A stretch of DNA of 11,984 nt from CAZVAR01 sp964625225 (GCA_964625225.1 CAZVAR010000116.1:1-11984), one strand, 5' to 3'; shown: positions 1 to 7,204, counted from the first letter of the stretch. Notes: a model not told the origin generated them from the sequence alone. Numbers and translations: made by a program.

Positions 1-278
1 TCTTCGTGCCGATCTTCCTGCCGCTGCTGCAGCCATTTGGGATCGACCCGCTGTTCTTCGGAATGCTGGTCGCGCTCAATCTCCAGACCTCGTTCCTGAC
101 GCCGCCGATGGCGATGTCCTGCTATTATCTGAAGGGCGTTGCACCGCCTCATGTGCAGCTCATTCAGATCTTCCGCGGCGTGATGCCGTTCCTGTTCATG
201 GTGTTCGTATCGATGTTCCTGCTCTACACCTTCCCCGGTATCGCGCTGTGGCTGCCGGGCTATCTCTACGGCTCTTGA
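1..278 (+). CDS. TRAP transporter large permease (DctM/TRAP-T 12TM subunit), C-terminal fragment
   Basis: This is the last ~92 residues of a TRAP (tripartite ATP-independent periplasmic) transporter large membrane subunit; the gene begins outside the window. The fragment is strongly hydrophobic. It carries the family-typical C-terminal segment with LNLQTSFLTPPMAMSCYYLKG followed by a last membrane span and a short Tyr/Gly tail. TRAP large subunits form the Na+-coupled elevator-type transport domain in the inner membrane and work with a small DctQ subunit and a periplasmic DctP binding protein, presumably encoded to the left. The stop is 13 bp before the amidase start, so the two are very probably co-transcribed. 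The substrate cannot be told from this fragment, but the amidase neighbour suggests an organic acid or amide. Confidence 0.93.
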   Translation, partial: FVPIFLPLLQPFGIDPLFFGMLVALNLQTSFLTPPMAMSCYYLKGVAPPHVQLIQIFRGVMPFLFMVFVSMFLLYTFPGIALWLPGYLYGS

Positions 279-280
279 GC

Positions 281-286
281 GGAGGA
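281..286 (+). promoter_or_regulatory. Ribosome binding site of the amidase gene
   Basis: GGAGGA lies 5 bases before the ATG at 292 and only two bases after the permease stop, which fixes the amidase start and supports translation from a shared message. Confidence 0.8.
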
Positions 287-291
287 CGCCG

Positions 292-1617
292 ATGGAGCCG
301 TTCGAGCTGGGTGTGGCGGCGGCCGCCGCGGCGGTCGCCGCGGGCGAGATCACCGCGGAGGAGTTGACGGCCGCCTGTCTCGCCCGCATCGCCGCCGAGG
401 AGCCGCGTGTCGCCGCTTGGGCGCATCTCGACCCCGAACACGCCCTGGCGCAGGCGCGCGCGGCCGACGATCGGCGCCGGCGGGGCGGACCCATCGGTCC
501 GCTGCACGGGGTGCCGGTCGGGATCAAGGACATCATCGACACCGCCGACTTCCCCACCGAGAATGGGACCGTACTGCATGCGGGCCGCCGGCCGCGGCGC
601 GACGCCACCGTGGTGTCGCGGTTGCGCGCCGCCGGCGCCGTGATCCTCGGCAAGACGGTCACGACCGAGCTCGCCGTCTATTCACCCGGCAAGACGCGTA
701 ATCCGCACGATGTCGAGCACACGCCGGGCGGTTCCTCGAGCGGCTCCGCCGCCGCCGTGGCGGCCCTGATGGTGCCGGCCGCACTCGGCTCGCAGACCAA
801 CGGATCGGTGATCCGGCCGGCCTCCTTCTGCGGCGTGGTCGGGTACAAGCCGACGCACGGGCTCATCTCCCGGGCCGGAATGTTGCGCCAGTCGCGGATC
901 CTGGACCATGTCGGCGGCTTTGCGCGCAGCATCGAAGACATGGCGATCCTGGCGGAACCGTTGTTCGGCTTCGACCCGGCCGACCCGGACACGCAACCCC
1001 GCGCGACCGGTGATTTCCGTGCCGTCGCGACAACGGAGCCGCCGCTGCCGCCCCGACTCGCCTTCGTCCGGACGCCGGTCTGGGAGCAGGCCGCGGAGGA
1101 TACCCGAGCCGGGTTCGGCGAGCTTGTCGAGGCGCTCGGCGCGCAGGTGGAGGAGATCGAGCTGCCCGTTCTCTTCGAGTCGGCGATCGAAGCGCACCGC
1201 ACGCTGCTCGAGGCCGATTTGGCGGTCAGCTTTGCCGACGAGTATGCCCGTGGTGCGGAGCGCCTGAGCGCGATCCTGCGCGAGATGATCGAGCGGGGCG
1301 GGCGCAGCCTCGCGGTCGACTATCTCCGCGCCGTAGAGCGACGCTCCGTCCTGATCGCCGCGTTGGACGAGATCTTCCACCTGTTCGACGCGATCGTGAC
1401 CCCGGCGGCCCCCGGCGAGGCGCCGCGCGGCCTCGAATCGACCGGCAGTCCGGTGTTCTCCACGATCTGGACCTTGTGCGGCACGCCGGCGGTGACGGTA
1501 CCGCTGCTCCAGGGTGCCAACGGTCTGCCGATCGGCGTGCAGCTCGTCGGTGCGCCGGGCGACGATGCGCGACTGTTGCGGACGGCGAACTGGCTGGTGC
1601 GGGAGATCGTCGGCTGA
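292..1617 (+). CDS. Amidase signature family hydrolase
   Basis: A 441-residue amidase-signature (AS) enzyme, which hydrolyses an amide C-N bond with a Ser-cisSer-Lys triad. The three catalytic residues are visible: Lys79 in GIKD, the cis-Ser at 148 in GGSSSGSA, and the nucleophile Ser172 in TNGSVIRPASFCG. The 24-residue spacing between the two serines matches the family. The GYKPTHG segment after it is also typical. The length is a little below GatA (~480), and no gatB/gatC is adjacent, so a tRNA-amidotransferase role is unlikely. GGAGGA at 281-286 precedes the ATG by 5 bases. Placement directly after the TRAP permease suggests it acts in the cytoplasm on the imported compound. The true substrate is not deducible; the annotation as amidase is secure. 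Confidence 0.95.
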   Translation: MEPFELGVAAAAAAVAAGEITAEELTAACLARIAAEEPRVAAWAHLDPEHALAQARAADDRRRRGGPIGPLHGVPVGIKDIIDTADFPTENGTVLHAGRRPRRDATVVSRLRAAGAVILGKTVTTELAVYSPGKTRNPHDVEHTPGGSSSGSAAAVAALMVPAALGSQTNGSVIRPASFCGVVGYKPTHGLISRAGMLRQSRILDHVGGFARSIEDMAILAEPLFGFDPADPDTQPRATGDFRAVATTEPPLPPRLAFVRTPVWEQAAEDTRAGFGELVEALGAQVEEIELPVLFESAIEAHRTLLEADLAVSFADEYARGAERLSAILREMIERGGRSLAVDYLRAVERRSVLIAALDEIFHLFDAIVTPAAPGEAPRGLESTGSPVFSTIWTLCGTPAVTVPLLQGANGLPIGVQLVGAPGDDARLLRTANWLVREIVG

Positions 1618-1643
1618 GCCGTGCTCCGATGTCGGCTCAGCCG
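1611..1643. terminator. Inverted repeat holding both stop codons of convergent genes
   Basis: CGGCTGAGCCG (1611-1621) and CGGCTCAGCCG (1633-1643) form a perfect 11-bp stem with an 11-base loop. The amidase TGA (1615-1617) lies in the left arm and the TGA of the minus-strand membrane gene (1637-1639 on the plus strand) in the right arm. There is no T tract on either side, so it would be an atypical or bidirectional transcription end, or a structure protecting 3' ends. Confidence 0.55.
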
Positions 1644-1807
1644 GTATATTCCCGCTTCTTGAGGGAATAGACGAAGTCGCCGATCATCAGCGCGGTGCCG
1701 CCCGCGAGCACGATCCAGAGCGGCACGGAAATCACCGTTGCGGCATACCAGCCGAGAAAGACGATCGCGATCGCGTGGGCGATGATGCCCGTGATGATGG
1801 TCGCCAT
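1637..1807 (-). CDS. Small two-span membrane protein, hypothetical
   Basis: A 56-codon reading frame starting MATIITGIIAHA and ending KKREYTG. It has two hydrophobic stretches (about residues 4-20 and 26-43) separated by a short polar-poor turn, then a basic tail (SLKKREY) that should face the cytoplasm. This is the profile of a small inner-membrane protein. The ATG is the only plausible start: an in-frame TAA lies a few codons upstream and no alternative GTG or TTG intervenes. A weak GAGGG is farther upstream than usual. Codon use is GC-rich in third positions, like the neighbours. It converges with the amidase and lies 76 bp downstream of the LOG-family gene on the same strand, so it may be its distal partner. 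I do not recognise the family. Confidence 0.7.
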   Translation of the reverse strand: MATIITGIIAHAIAIVFLGWYAATVISVPLWIVLAGGTALMIGDFVYSLKKREYTG

Positions 1808-1883
1808 GGTGGCCGTGCCGTATTCCCTCGTTCCAGGCCCGCGCGATTAGAGCATCCGCCGCGGATGGGTTCAACCGGCGGCG

Positions 1884-2696
1884 TCAGAGCGTCGCGCCCG
1901 GCTCCCCGAGGGAGTGTTCCACGAGTTCCCGCACCACCCATTCGTAGGCATCGTCCACCGAGTTGGTCCGATACACCAGGTCCACGTCGGGCGGGCTGAT
2001 CGTGCCGTAGCGGACCAGCGCGTCGAAATTCACCACGTCCCGCCAATATTCGGTCCCGAACAGCACGATCGGCAGCCGCTTGCGGATCTTCCGCGTCTGC
2101 AGCAGCGTCAGCAGTTCGAACAGCTCGTCCAGCGTGCCGTAACCGCCGGGGAACACGATCACGGCCTTGGCCAGATAGGTGAACCAGAACTTCCGCATGA
2201 AGAAGTAATGGAAGTGGAACGCCAGTTCACGGGTGACGTAAGGGTTGTCGAACTCCTCCATCGGAATCGAGATGGTGAGGCCGATATTCAGGCCGCCCGC
2301 CTCGGACGCTCCCCGGTTGGCCGCCTCCATGATCCCCGGGCCACCTCCGGTACAGACGACGAAGCGCCGCTCCTTGCGGTCCAGGCTCTTCGACCACTGC
2401 GTCAGGCGAAAGGCCAGCTCCCGCGCCGCCTCGTAATAGACCGACATCTTCAGGGCCATCCCGGCGGCCTCCGGGTCGGCTTCGCCGCGCTCGGCCGCCG
2501 CCGCGATCGCCTCGGCCTGCTCGCGCGACGGCGTGCGCGCCGAGCCCATGAAGACGATCGTATCGTCGACATTGTAGTGCTCGAAGCGGCTGCTCGGTTC
2601 GAGATACTCGGCCAGAATCCGCAGCGCCCGCGCGCTGCGGCTGTTGAGGAAGGCGGGGTTCTGGTACGCGTGCGGTATCCTGGGGCGGTCGGGCAT
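1884..2696 (-). CDS. LOG family protein (TIGR00730 Rossmann fold; cytokinin-type riboside-monophosphate phosphoribohydrolase fold)
   Basis: A 270-residue Rossmann-fold protein of the LOG/TIGR00730 family. The nucleotide-binding motif GGGPGIMEAANRGA is at ~117-130 and the family hallmark PGGYGTLDELFE at ~183-194, the latter containing the catalytic Glu region. Family members cleave nucleoside 5'-monophosphates to base and ribose 5-phosphate; in plants and some bacteria this releases active cytokinin. The ~110-residue extension before the first motif puts it in the long bacterial subgroup, for which a housekeeping nucleotide role is more likely than hormone synthesis (inference). It acts in the cytosol. 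The ATG at 2696 has only a weak upstream purine stretch (CAGGG), and the start is chosen mainly by length. It is divergent from the Mut7-C gene across ~100 bp. Confidence 0.92.
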   Translation of the reverse strand: MPDRPRIPHAYQNPAFLNSRSARALRILAEYLEPSSRFEHYNVDDTIVFMGSARTPSREQAEAIAAAAERGEADPEAAGMALKMSVYYEAARELAFRLTQWSKSLDRKERRFVVCTGGGPGIMEAANRGASEAGGLNIGLTISIPMEEFDNPYVTRELAFHFHYFFMRKFWFTYLAKAVIVFPGGYGTLDELFELLTLLQTRKIRKRLPIVLFGTEYWRDVVNFDALVRYGTISPPDVDLVYRTNSVDDAYEWVVRELVEHSLGEPGATL

Positions 2697-2800
2697 GATG
2701 TTGCGGGCCCTGTTGCGGTCGCATCAGTCTAGGACGGTCGCGTCCTCCGCTGCAAACCGGCCCCGAGGGGAAACGATCCCGCCGCGAGGAGCAGGCTCCG
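2697..2800. promoter_or_regulatory. Divergent intergenic region between LOG and Mut7-C genes
   Basis: These ~100 bases separate two genes transcribed away from each other and must hold both promoters. I see no convincing -35/-10 pair. GAGGAG at 2786-2791 is a good Shine-Dalgarno sequence for translation of the Mut7-C gene from 2801. Confidence 0.4.
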
Positions 2801-3259
2801 ATTCGCTTCCTGTGCGACGAGATGCTGCAAAAGCTCGGCCGGTGGCTGCGTGCCGCCGGCTACGACACCGCGATCGCGCCGCCCGGTGCGGCGGATCGGC
2901 TGCTGCTGCGCCTGGCGCGCGACGAGCAGCGTATCCTGCTGACCCGCGACCGCCGCCTGATCGCGGCCGCTGCCGGCCGGGTGCGTGTCCACGGCGTCGC
3001 GGCCGAGGACGCCGAGGCGGTGGCGATCGAACTGCGCGAGCGGCTCGGCGTGGATTGGCTGTCGGCGCCGTTCTCGCGTTGTCTGGTCGACAACACGCCG
3101 CTGCGTCCGGCCGGACCGGAGGAGCGTGCCGCCCTGCCGCCGCGGGCGCAGGCTCTCGGGGGCGCCTGCACCGTCTGCCCGACCTGCGGCCGACTCTACT
3201 GGCCCGGCAGTCACGTCCGCCGCATGCAGGTGAAGCTCGCCCGATGGCGCGAGGCCTGA
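2801..3259 (+). CDS. Mut7-C RNase (PIN-like, DUF82) domain protein, probable ATT start
   Basis: A Mut7-C family protein: an N-terminal PIN-like RNase fold followed by a C-terminal zinc ribbon. The family N-terminus is typically (M)xRFLCDEML.KLxRWLRAAGYDT. Here IRFLCDEMLQKLGRWLRAA is encoded continuously from 2801. The Asp of CDE, an expected metal ligand of the active site, lies upstream of the first ATG (2822). No ATG, GTG or TTG exists in frame further up, whereas an ATT at 2801 is preceded by GAGGAG (2786-2791) with a 9-base spacer. I therefore place the start at ATT, giving 152 residues. The second acidic segment LTRDRRL and the ribbon CPTCGRLYWPGSHVRRM are intact. The function is probably RNA cleavage in the cytoplasm; the substrate is unknown. 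If ATG 2822 is used, the protein would lack its first catalytic acid. Confidence 0.85.
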   Translation: MRFLCDEMLQKLGRWLRAAGYDTAIAPPGAADRLLLRLARDEQRILLTRDRRLIAAAAGRVRVHGVAAEDAEAVAIELRERLGVDWLSAPFSRCLVDNTPLRPAGPEERAALPPRAQALGGACTVCPTCGRLYWPGSHVRRMQVKLARWREA

Positions 3260-3261
3260 CG

Positions 3262-3279
3262 CGGCCGGCCCGCCGGCCG
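3262..3279. terminator. GC-only hairpin between convergent genes
   Basis: CGGCCGG (3262-3268) and CCGGCCG (3273-3279) can form a 7-bp stem with a 4-base loop. It sits exactly in the 22-base gap between the Mut7-C stop and the tssJ-like stop. No T tract follows on either strand, so a bidirectional terminator is only inferred from position. Confidence 0.4.
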
Positions 3280-3281
3280 GG

Positions 3282-3773
3282 CTACTGCGCCGCCGACGGC
3301 GGCTCGACCGTGCTGGCGACGATGCCGCGCCGGCCGACCTCCACGTCGACCCTGGTGGTCTCGTATGGGCGCAGCGGGACGAGTGCCCGCCACTGTGCCG
3401 ATTCGGCGTCGCGGTAGGTGACGACGAAGCCCAGCCAGCGGTCGCGCTCGCCGAGCACCCGGTTGAAGGTCTCGGACATGCCCGGCTCGACCAGGATGTC
3501 GACGGTGCCGACCAGATCGGCGCCGAGGGTGGCCTCGTCCTTCTCGAACAGGTCGTCGTAGGCGGCACGCTGGAACGCGGTCGGCGCGGCGAGCCGGAAC
3601 ACCCGCACGACCACCGGGGTCGGTTTGCCGGCGTCGTTCGGGTTCATGTCGTCCGCGGTCACGATCGACAGGGTCGCGATGGTCGGTGCCGGCGGTGTCG
3701 GCGGCGCCGTACCGGCACAGGCGGCAAGCGCGGCCGTCGCCGCCACAATGAGGAGTTTACGCCATCTGCACAC
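3282..3773 (-). CDS. tssJ: Type VI secretion lipoprotein TssJ (VasD/SciN family), isolated copy
   Basis: A 163-residue predicted lipoprotein. From the GTG at 3773 (GGGGG just upstream) it has a basic start (CRWRK), a hydrophobic stretch and the lipobox LAAC, with Cys19 as the lipidation site. A Pro/Thr-rich linker follows, then a beta-rich domain with TssJ-like features: LSIVTADDMNPNDAGKPTPV, VVRVFRL, a FEKDEATLGADLVG segment, a PGMSETFNR segment, GFVVTYRD and a W-containing strand. TssJ anchors the TssL/TssM membrane complex of the type VI secretion system to the outer membrane. No tssL, tssM, hcp, vgrG or clpV is visible here, so it is either an orphan copy or a relative used elsewhere. A longer in-frame reading exists upstream but would bury the signal peptide. 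Confidence 0.85.
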   Translation of the reverse strand: MCRWRKLLIVAATAALAACAGTAPPTPPAPTIATLSIVTADDMNPNDAGKPTPVVVRVFRLAAPTAFQRAAYDDLFEKDEATLGADLVGTVDILVEPGMSETFNRVLGERDRWLGFVVTYRDAESAQWRALVPLRPYETTRVDVEVGRRGIVASTVEPPSAAQ

Positions 3774-3926
3774 CGATCGCCCCCGTACCCCGTTCGCGGC
3801 GGCGGAACTTAGCGCAATGGACAGCGCCTGGATACTGTGGCGCTCCGGTCGAACCGGACGCGGGCGTGCCGCAGACGGCGGAGGGTCTCGCCGCCTCTGC
3901 ATCGGGGTTGCGGCGCCGCCTCCTCG

Positions 3927-4997
3927 TCAGGCGAGCTGCCGCCGCAGGCTGAGGATCAGCCACAGGAAGAACGGCGCGCCCACGGTCGCGGTCAGCACCC
4001 CCAGCTTCAGCGGCTCCGCGGTCGGGATCAGTCGGACCGCGCAGTCCGCCGCCAGCAGCAGCGCGGCTCCGGCCAGGGCGCTCGGCAGCAGCAGCGCGTC
4101 CGGCCGCTGCCCCACCAGCGGCCGCAGTAGGTGCGGCACGACCAGCCCGACGAATCCGATCGTGCCCGATACGGCGACCGCGGCGCCGACCGCGAGGCCG
4201 ATCCCCAGCATCAGCCGCAGCCGCACCGCGCCGAGCCGGACCCCCAGGGTGGTCGCGGTGTCCTCGCCCAGGCTCAGCGCGGCCAGCGCCCGCCCGTTGA
4301 CCGCGAGCAGCAGCCAGCCCGCCGCCATCAGCGGCAGGGCGAGCCGGACGTGCTCCATGCTGCGGTCCTCCAGCGATCCCAGCAGCCAGAAGGTGATCTC
4401 CAATGCCGCGAACGGGTTCGACGCCAGGTTCAGCGCCAGCGCGGTGGCCGCCCCGGCGAAGCTGCCGACGGCGACGCCGGCCAGAATCAGCGTCAGCGCG
4501 GTCGCGTCCCGGCCGGCCAGCAGCATCAGCGCGAGCACGCCCGCCAGCGCGCCCGCGATTCCGCCGAGCGGCACCGAGAGCGGCAGCAGGTCGGCCAGCC
4601 CGAAATAGAGCGGTACCACCGCCCCGAGTGCGGCGGATGCGGAGGTGCCGAGGATGGCCGGCTCGGCCAGGGGGTTGCGCAGGAAGCCCTGGAGTGCCGC
4701 CCCGCCCAGCCCCAGCGTCGCGCCCACGGCTGCGGCCAGCACCGTGCGCGGCAGCCGCACCTCGTGGACGATGATCTGCCAGGCCGGGTCGCCCGTGCCG
4801 GTCAGCGCCCGGATCAGCTCGGCGGCGCCGATCGAAACTGGTCCCACCGCCAGCGACACCGCGGCGAGCCCGGCGAGCAGCACCGCCAGGGCTCCGATCA
4901 GCGGCCCGATCCACCCGCCGGCGTGCTCAGAGCCGCGCATACGGGTCGGCATGGCTCGACGTCCGGACGGTCGGCGCATTCGGCACGTGCTGATCAT
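3927..4997 (-). CDS. FecCD family ABC transporter permease (iron-siderophore/cobalamin type)
   Basis: A very hydrophobic polytopic membrane protein, up to 356 residues, of the FecCD/BtuC family. Family segments are visible: RLPRTVLAAAVGATLGLGGA, LQGFLRNPLAEPAILGTS, and near the end GTIGFVGLVVPHLLRPLVG followed by LLLPSALAGAALLLAADC. These mark the BtuC-like core of about ten membrane spans; the cytoplasmic loop with GxxVPH contacts the ATPase. The permease imports ferric siderophore, heme or cobalamin together with an ATPase and a periplasmic binding protein, neither of which is in the window. Start choice is uncertain: ATGs at 4997, 4979, 4952 and 4940 are in frame, and a GAGG touches the first. 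The last two would give ~337-341 residues, closer to usual length. The gene lies 41 bp after the methyltransferase stop and 153 bp before the tssJ-like start, all on one strand. Confidence 0.93.
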   Translation of the reverse strand: MISTCRMRRPSGRRAMPTRMRGSEHAGGWIGPLIGALAVLLAGLAAVSLAVGPVSIGAAELIRALTGTGDPAWQIIVHEVRLPRTVLAAAVGATLGLGGAALQGFLRNPLAEPAILGTSASAALGAVVPLYFGLADLLPLSVPLGGIAGALAGVLALMLLAGRDATALTLILAGVAVGSFAGAATALALNLASNPFAALEITFWLLGSLEDRSMEHVRLALPLMAAGWLLLAVNGRALAALSLGEDTATTLGVRLGAVRLRLMLGIGLAVGAAVAVSGTIGFVGLVVPHLLRPLVGQRPDALLLPSALAGAALLLAADCAVRLIPTAEPLKLGVLTATVGAPFFLWLILSLRRQLA

Positions 4998-5038
4998 CCT
5001 CGGCGAACGGCAGCACGGCGCACTGGCGGCGCGCCGCT

Positions 5039-5704
5039 CTAATCGGCCACGATCGGCTCATCGCTGCCGGAATTGTACCCATAGGTCTTCCAGGTCGGCG
5101 CGTAGGTGCCGGCCGCCTGATCTCCCCAGGAGGCCCAGCCGTCCCGCCGGCCGCGAGCGAATAGTTCGAGGAACGGCCCCGGACTGCACGCCTCGATGAT
5201 GCCGTACTGCTCGTCCGGCTTGCGCGAGTGCTCGCGCTTGCGGGCACCAATGTAATTCACCTGCCGCCGCCCCGGCGCCAGCGTCCTGGCGTTGCTGCCG
5301 CGGACCCCGAACAGCAGAAGTTCGGTCACGTTGCGGAAGTAGAAGCCGACGCCCCGGCCGTCCGAGCCGCCGTCCTTCCGGAGTTTGTGCCAGACCAGAT
5401 TCGTCTTGTACGCGAAGCCCCAGGCGGCCATGACCCGCAACCCGTCGGGAAGGAGCGCGTTCGGCACCCACAGATAGAGGTGGGCGGTGGGGGCGGCGAT
5501 CCGGGCAACCGGCAGGGCGGCGATCTCGTCCGCCGTCAGCGTTCCGTAGCGCGCTAGGCGCCGATGCTCCGGCGCCATCTTTCCGGTCCGATTGATGAAG
5601 CGCCACGGCGGATCGGCCAGGATCGTGGCGAATCGGTCGGACCCGGCGAAGGCCAGCAGGTCTCCGGCGGGATCGGGCTCCTCGGCGCGCGGCTCGGTCG
5701 ACAC
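5039..5704 (-). CDS. MT-A70 family adenine methyltransferase
   Basis: A protein of the MT-A70 family (S-adenosylmethionine-dependent N6-adenine methyltransferases). The catalytic DPPW motif is at residues 31-34, followed by RFINRTGK. A HLYLWVPNALLPDG segment, WGFAYKTNLVWHK, and the late signature NYIGARKREHSRKPDEQY ... LELFARGRRDGWASWGDQ follow, all typical of the bacterial branch. The GTG at 5704 is preferred: GGAGAG lies 7 bases upstream and it yields 221 residues. The frame stays open much further upstream and would add a CESCGRN segment, so a longer form starting at GTG 5869 cannot be excluded. No restriction endonuclease is adjacent, so it looks like a solitary DNA (or RNA) m6A enzyme. 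It is divergent from the sugar dehydrogenase. Confidence 0.9.
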   Translation of the reverse strand: MSTEPRAEEPDPAGDLLAFAGSDRFATILADPPWRFINRTGKMAPEHRRLARYGTLTADEIAALPVARIAAPTAHLYLWVPNALLPDGLRVMAAWGFAYKTNLVWHKLRKDGGSDGRGVGFYFRNVTELLLFGVRGSNARTLAPGRRQVNYIGARKREHSRKPDEQYGIIEACSPGPFLELFARGRRDGWASWGDQAAGTYAPTWKTYGYNSGSDEPIVAD

Positions 5705-6023
5705 GTCCGGCTCTCCAATGACATTCCGGCCACAGGACTCGCAAGTTTGCGTCGCCGGCGCAATCGCCTTGTACCGCTCGAAGCCGCCCCCTGCGCTCCT
5801 GCGGTCGCCATGGTCGCCGCCGGTTCCCGCCCCGGATCCCCCCGAAGCACCGGAACCGCGCGCGCTCACGCCATGCGCGGAACAAATCCCGGGTCCGACT
5901 TTTCCGGGAACGGGACGCTGCGGCCGGGCGGGGCGACGGGCGGATCGGCCGCGCTTCGCCGTCCGGTGCGGCGGCAGCCGGCGCGTACGCCAGGCCTTCC
6001 CGTGAAGGAGGAAAGGACAGCGC
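5705..6023. other. Divergent intergenic region (methyltransferase / sugar dehydrogenase)
   Basis: About 320 bases with no independently convincing gene. It must contain the promoters of two divergent genes unless the methyltransferase starts further upstream within it. A strong AAGGAGG (6005-6011) followed by AAAGGA serves the dehydrogenase start at 6024. I see no clear -35/-10 elements. Confidence 0.4.
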
Positions 6024-7202
6024 ATGAGACCGACCGTTCTTCTTGCCGCCGGCGCTGCCGCGATACCGTTGCTCCCCGTGCCGGGGGCGGGCGCGGCACA
6101 GGACCGGACCGCCGGGCAGGCCCGCACGGTGGAGACCGCAGCCGGTCGGGTGCGTGTCGAAACCGTAGCGGACGGGCTGGTCCACCCCTGGGCGCTCGCG
6201 ATCCTGCCGGGCGGGCGGATGCTGGTCACCGAGCGGCCGGGACGGCTGCGGCTGGTGACCGGGGCCGGCCGCATCTCCGAACCGATCGCGGGCGTGCCCG
6301 AAGTGTACGCCCGCGGCCAGGGCGGGCTGCTGGACGTGGCCCTCGATCCGGATTTTGCCGACAACCGGCTCGTCTACCTTTCCTACGCCGAGCCGGGCGA
6401 AGGCGGTACCGCCTCCACCGCCGTTGCGCGCGGGCGCCTGAACGAAGACGCCGACGAACTTGAGGGCGTCGAGGTCGTGTTTCGCCAGGAGCCCAAGGTC
6501 GAGGGGCCGAACCATTTCGGCGCGCGCCTTGTCTTCGCGCCGGACGGAACGCTGTTCGTCACGCTGGGCGAACGCTTCAAGTTCGATCCGGCCCAGGATT
6601 TGTCGAACCATCTCGGCACGATCGTCCGGATCGACCGCGACGGCACGGTTCCGGACGACAATCCGTTCGTCGGCCAGCGGGACGCGAAGCCCGAGATCTG
6701 GTCCCTCGGCCACCGCAATATCGAGAGCGCGGCGATCCATCCGGACACCGGTGCGCTGTGGGTCGCGGAGATGGGGCCGCGCGGCGGCGACGAGCTCCAT
6801 CTGCCCGAGCCGGGCCGCAACTATGGCTGGCCCGTCGTGAGCTGGGGCGAGCACTACGACGGAACTGACATTCCGGACCCGCCGACCCAGCCCCGCTTCG
6901 CCGATGCGATCAAGTACTGGACACCGGTGATTTCGCCGTCCGGTATGGTGTTCTATACCGGCGAAGCGTTCCCCGGGTGGCGCGGGAGCATGCTGATCGG
7001 CGGCCTGACGGCGAAGGCGGTCGTGCGTCTGGAAGTGGACGGGCAGGTGGTGACGGGCGAAGACCGCATCGAGCTCGGGCAGCGTATCCGTGAGGTCGAG
7101 CAGGGGCCAGACGGCAGCGTCTACGCGCTCACCGACGAGGAGAACGGCGAGCTTCTCCGCCTCGCTCCCGCCGGCGGTGCGACCGCCGGCGCGGGGCGGT
7201 AG
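6024..7202 (+). CDS. PQQ-dependent aldose sugar dehydrogenase (GSDH/YliI family), exported
   Basis: A 392-residue periplasmic quinoprotein of the soluble glucose/sorbosone dehydrogenase family, like E. coli YliI. It oxidises aldoses at C1 and passes electrons to an acceptor. It begins with a signal peptide (hydrophobic residues ~4-19, AGAA cleavage region near 25). A six-bladed propeller follows: GLVHPWALAILPGG, GQGGLLDVALDPDF, GPNHFGARLVFAPDG with the likely catalytic base His164, SLGHRNIE with the PQQ-contacting Arg231 and Asn232, EMGPRGGDELHLP, and a final GQRIREVEQGPDGSVYALTD blade. In YliI the segment after HRN reads PQG, while here it is IES; the core residues are kept. AAGGAGGAAAGG upstream is a strong ribosome site. 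No PQQ biosynthesis genes are nearby, so cofactor must come from elsewhere. Confidence 0.94.
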   Translation: MRPTVLLAAGAAAIPLLPVPGAGAAQDRTAGQARTVETAAGRVRVETVADGLVHPWALAILPGGRMLVTERPGRLRLVTGAGRISEPIAGVPEVYARGQGGLLDVALDPDFADNRLVYLSYAEPGEGGTASTAVARGRLNEDADELEGVEVVFRQEPKVEGPNHFGARLVFAPDGTLFVTLGERFKFDPAQDLSNHLGTIVRIDRDGTVPDDNPFVGQRDAKPEIWSLGHRNIESAAIHPDTGALWVAEMGPRGGDELHLPEPGRNYGWPVVSWGEHYDGTDIPDPPTQPRFADAIKYWTPVISPSGMVFYTGEAFPGWRGSMLIGGLTAKAVVRLEVDGQVVTGEDRIELGQRIREVEQGPDGSVYALTDEENGELLRLAPAGGATAGAGR

Positions 7203-7204
7203 GT

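Noticed and set aside
166..172. Asn in place of the first Gly of the GGS motif in the amidase active loop (residues 169-172)
   Set aside because: TNGSVIRPA-type loops are, as far as I recall, common in one amidase subgroup, so this is not treated as an abnormal active site. Coordinates here are residue numbers within the protein encoded at 292-1617.
292..1617. GatA-type glutamyl-tRNA amidotransferase
   Set aside because: There are no gatB or gatC neighbours, the protein is shorter, and it lies behind a TRAP permease; a general amidase is the safer call.
3927..5042. Long plus-strand open frames rich in Arg, Gln, Ser and Pro opposite the permease
   Set aside because: They are antisense to a clear FecCD permease and have the composition expected from reverse-reading GC-rich codons.
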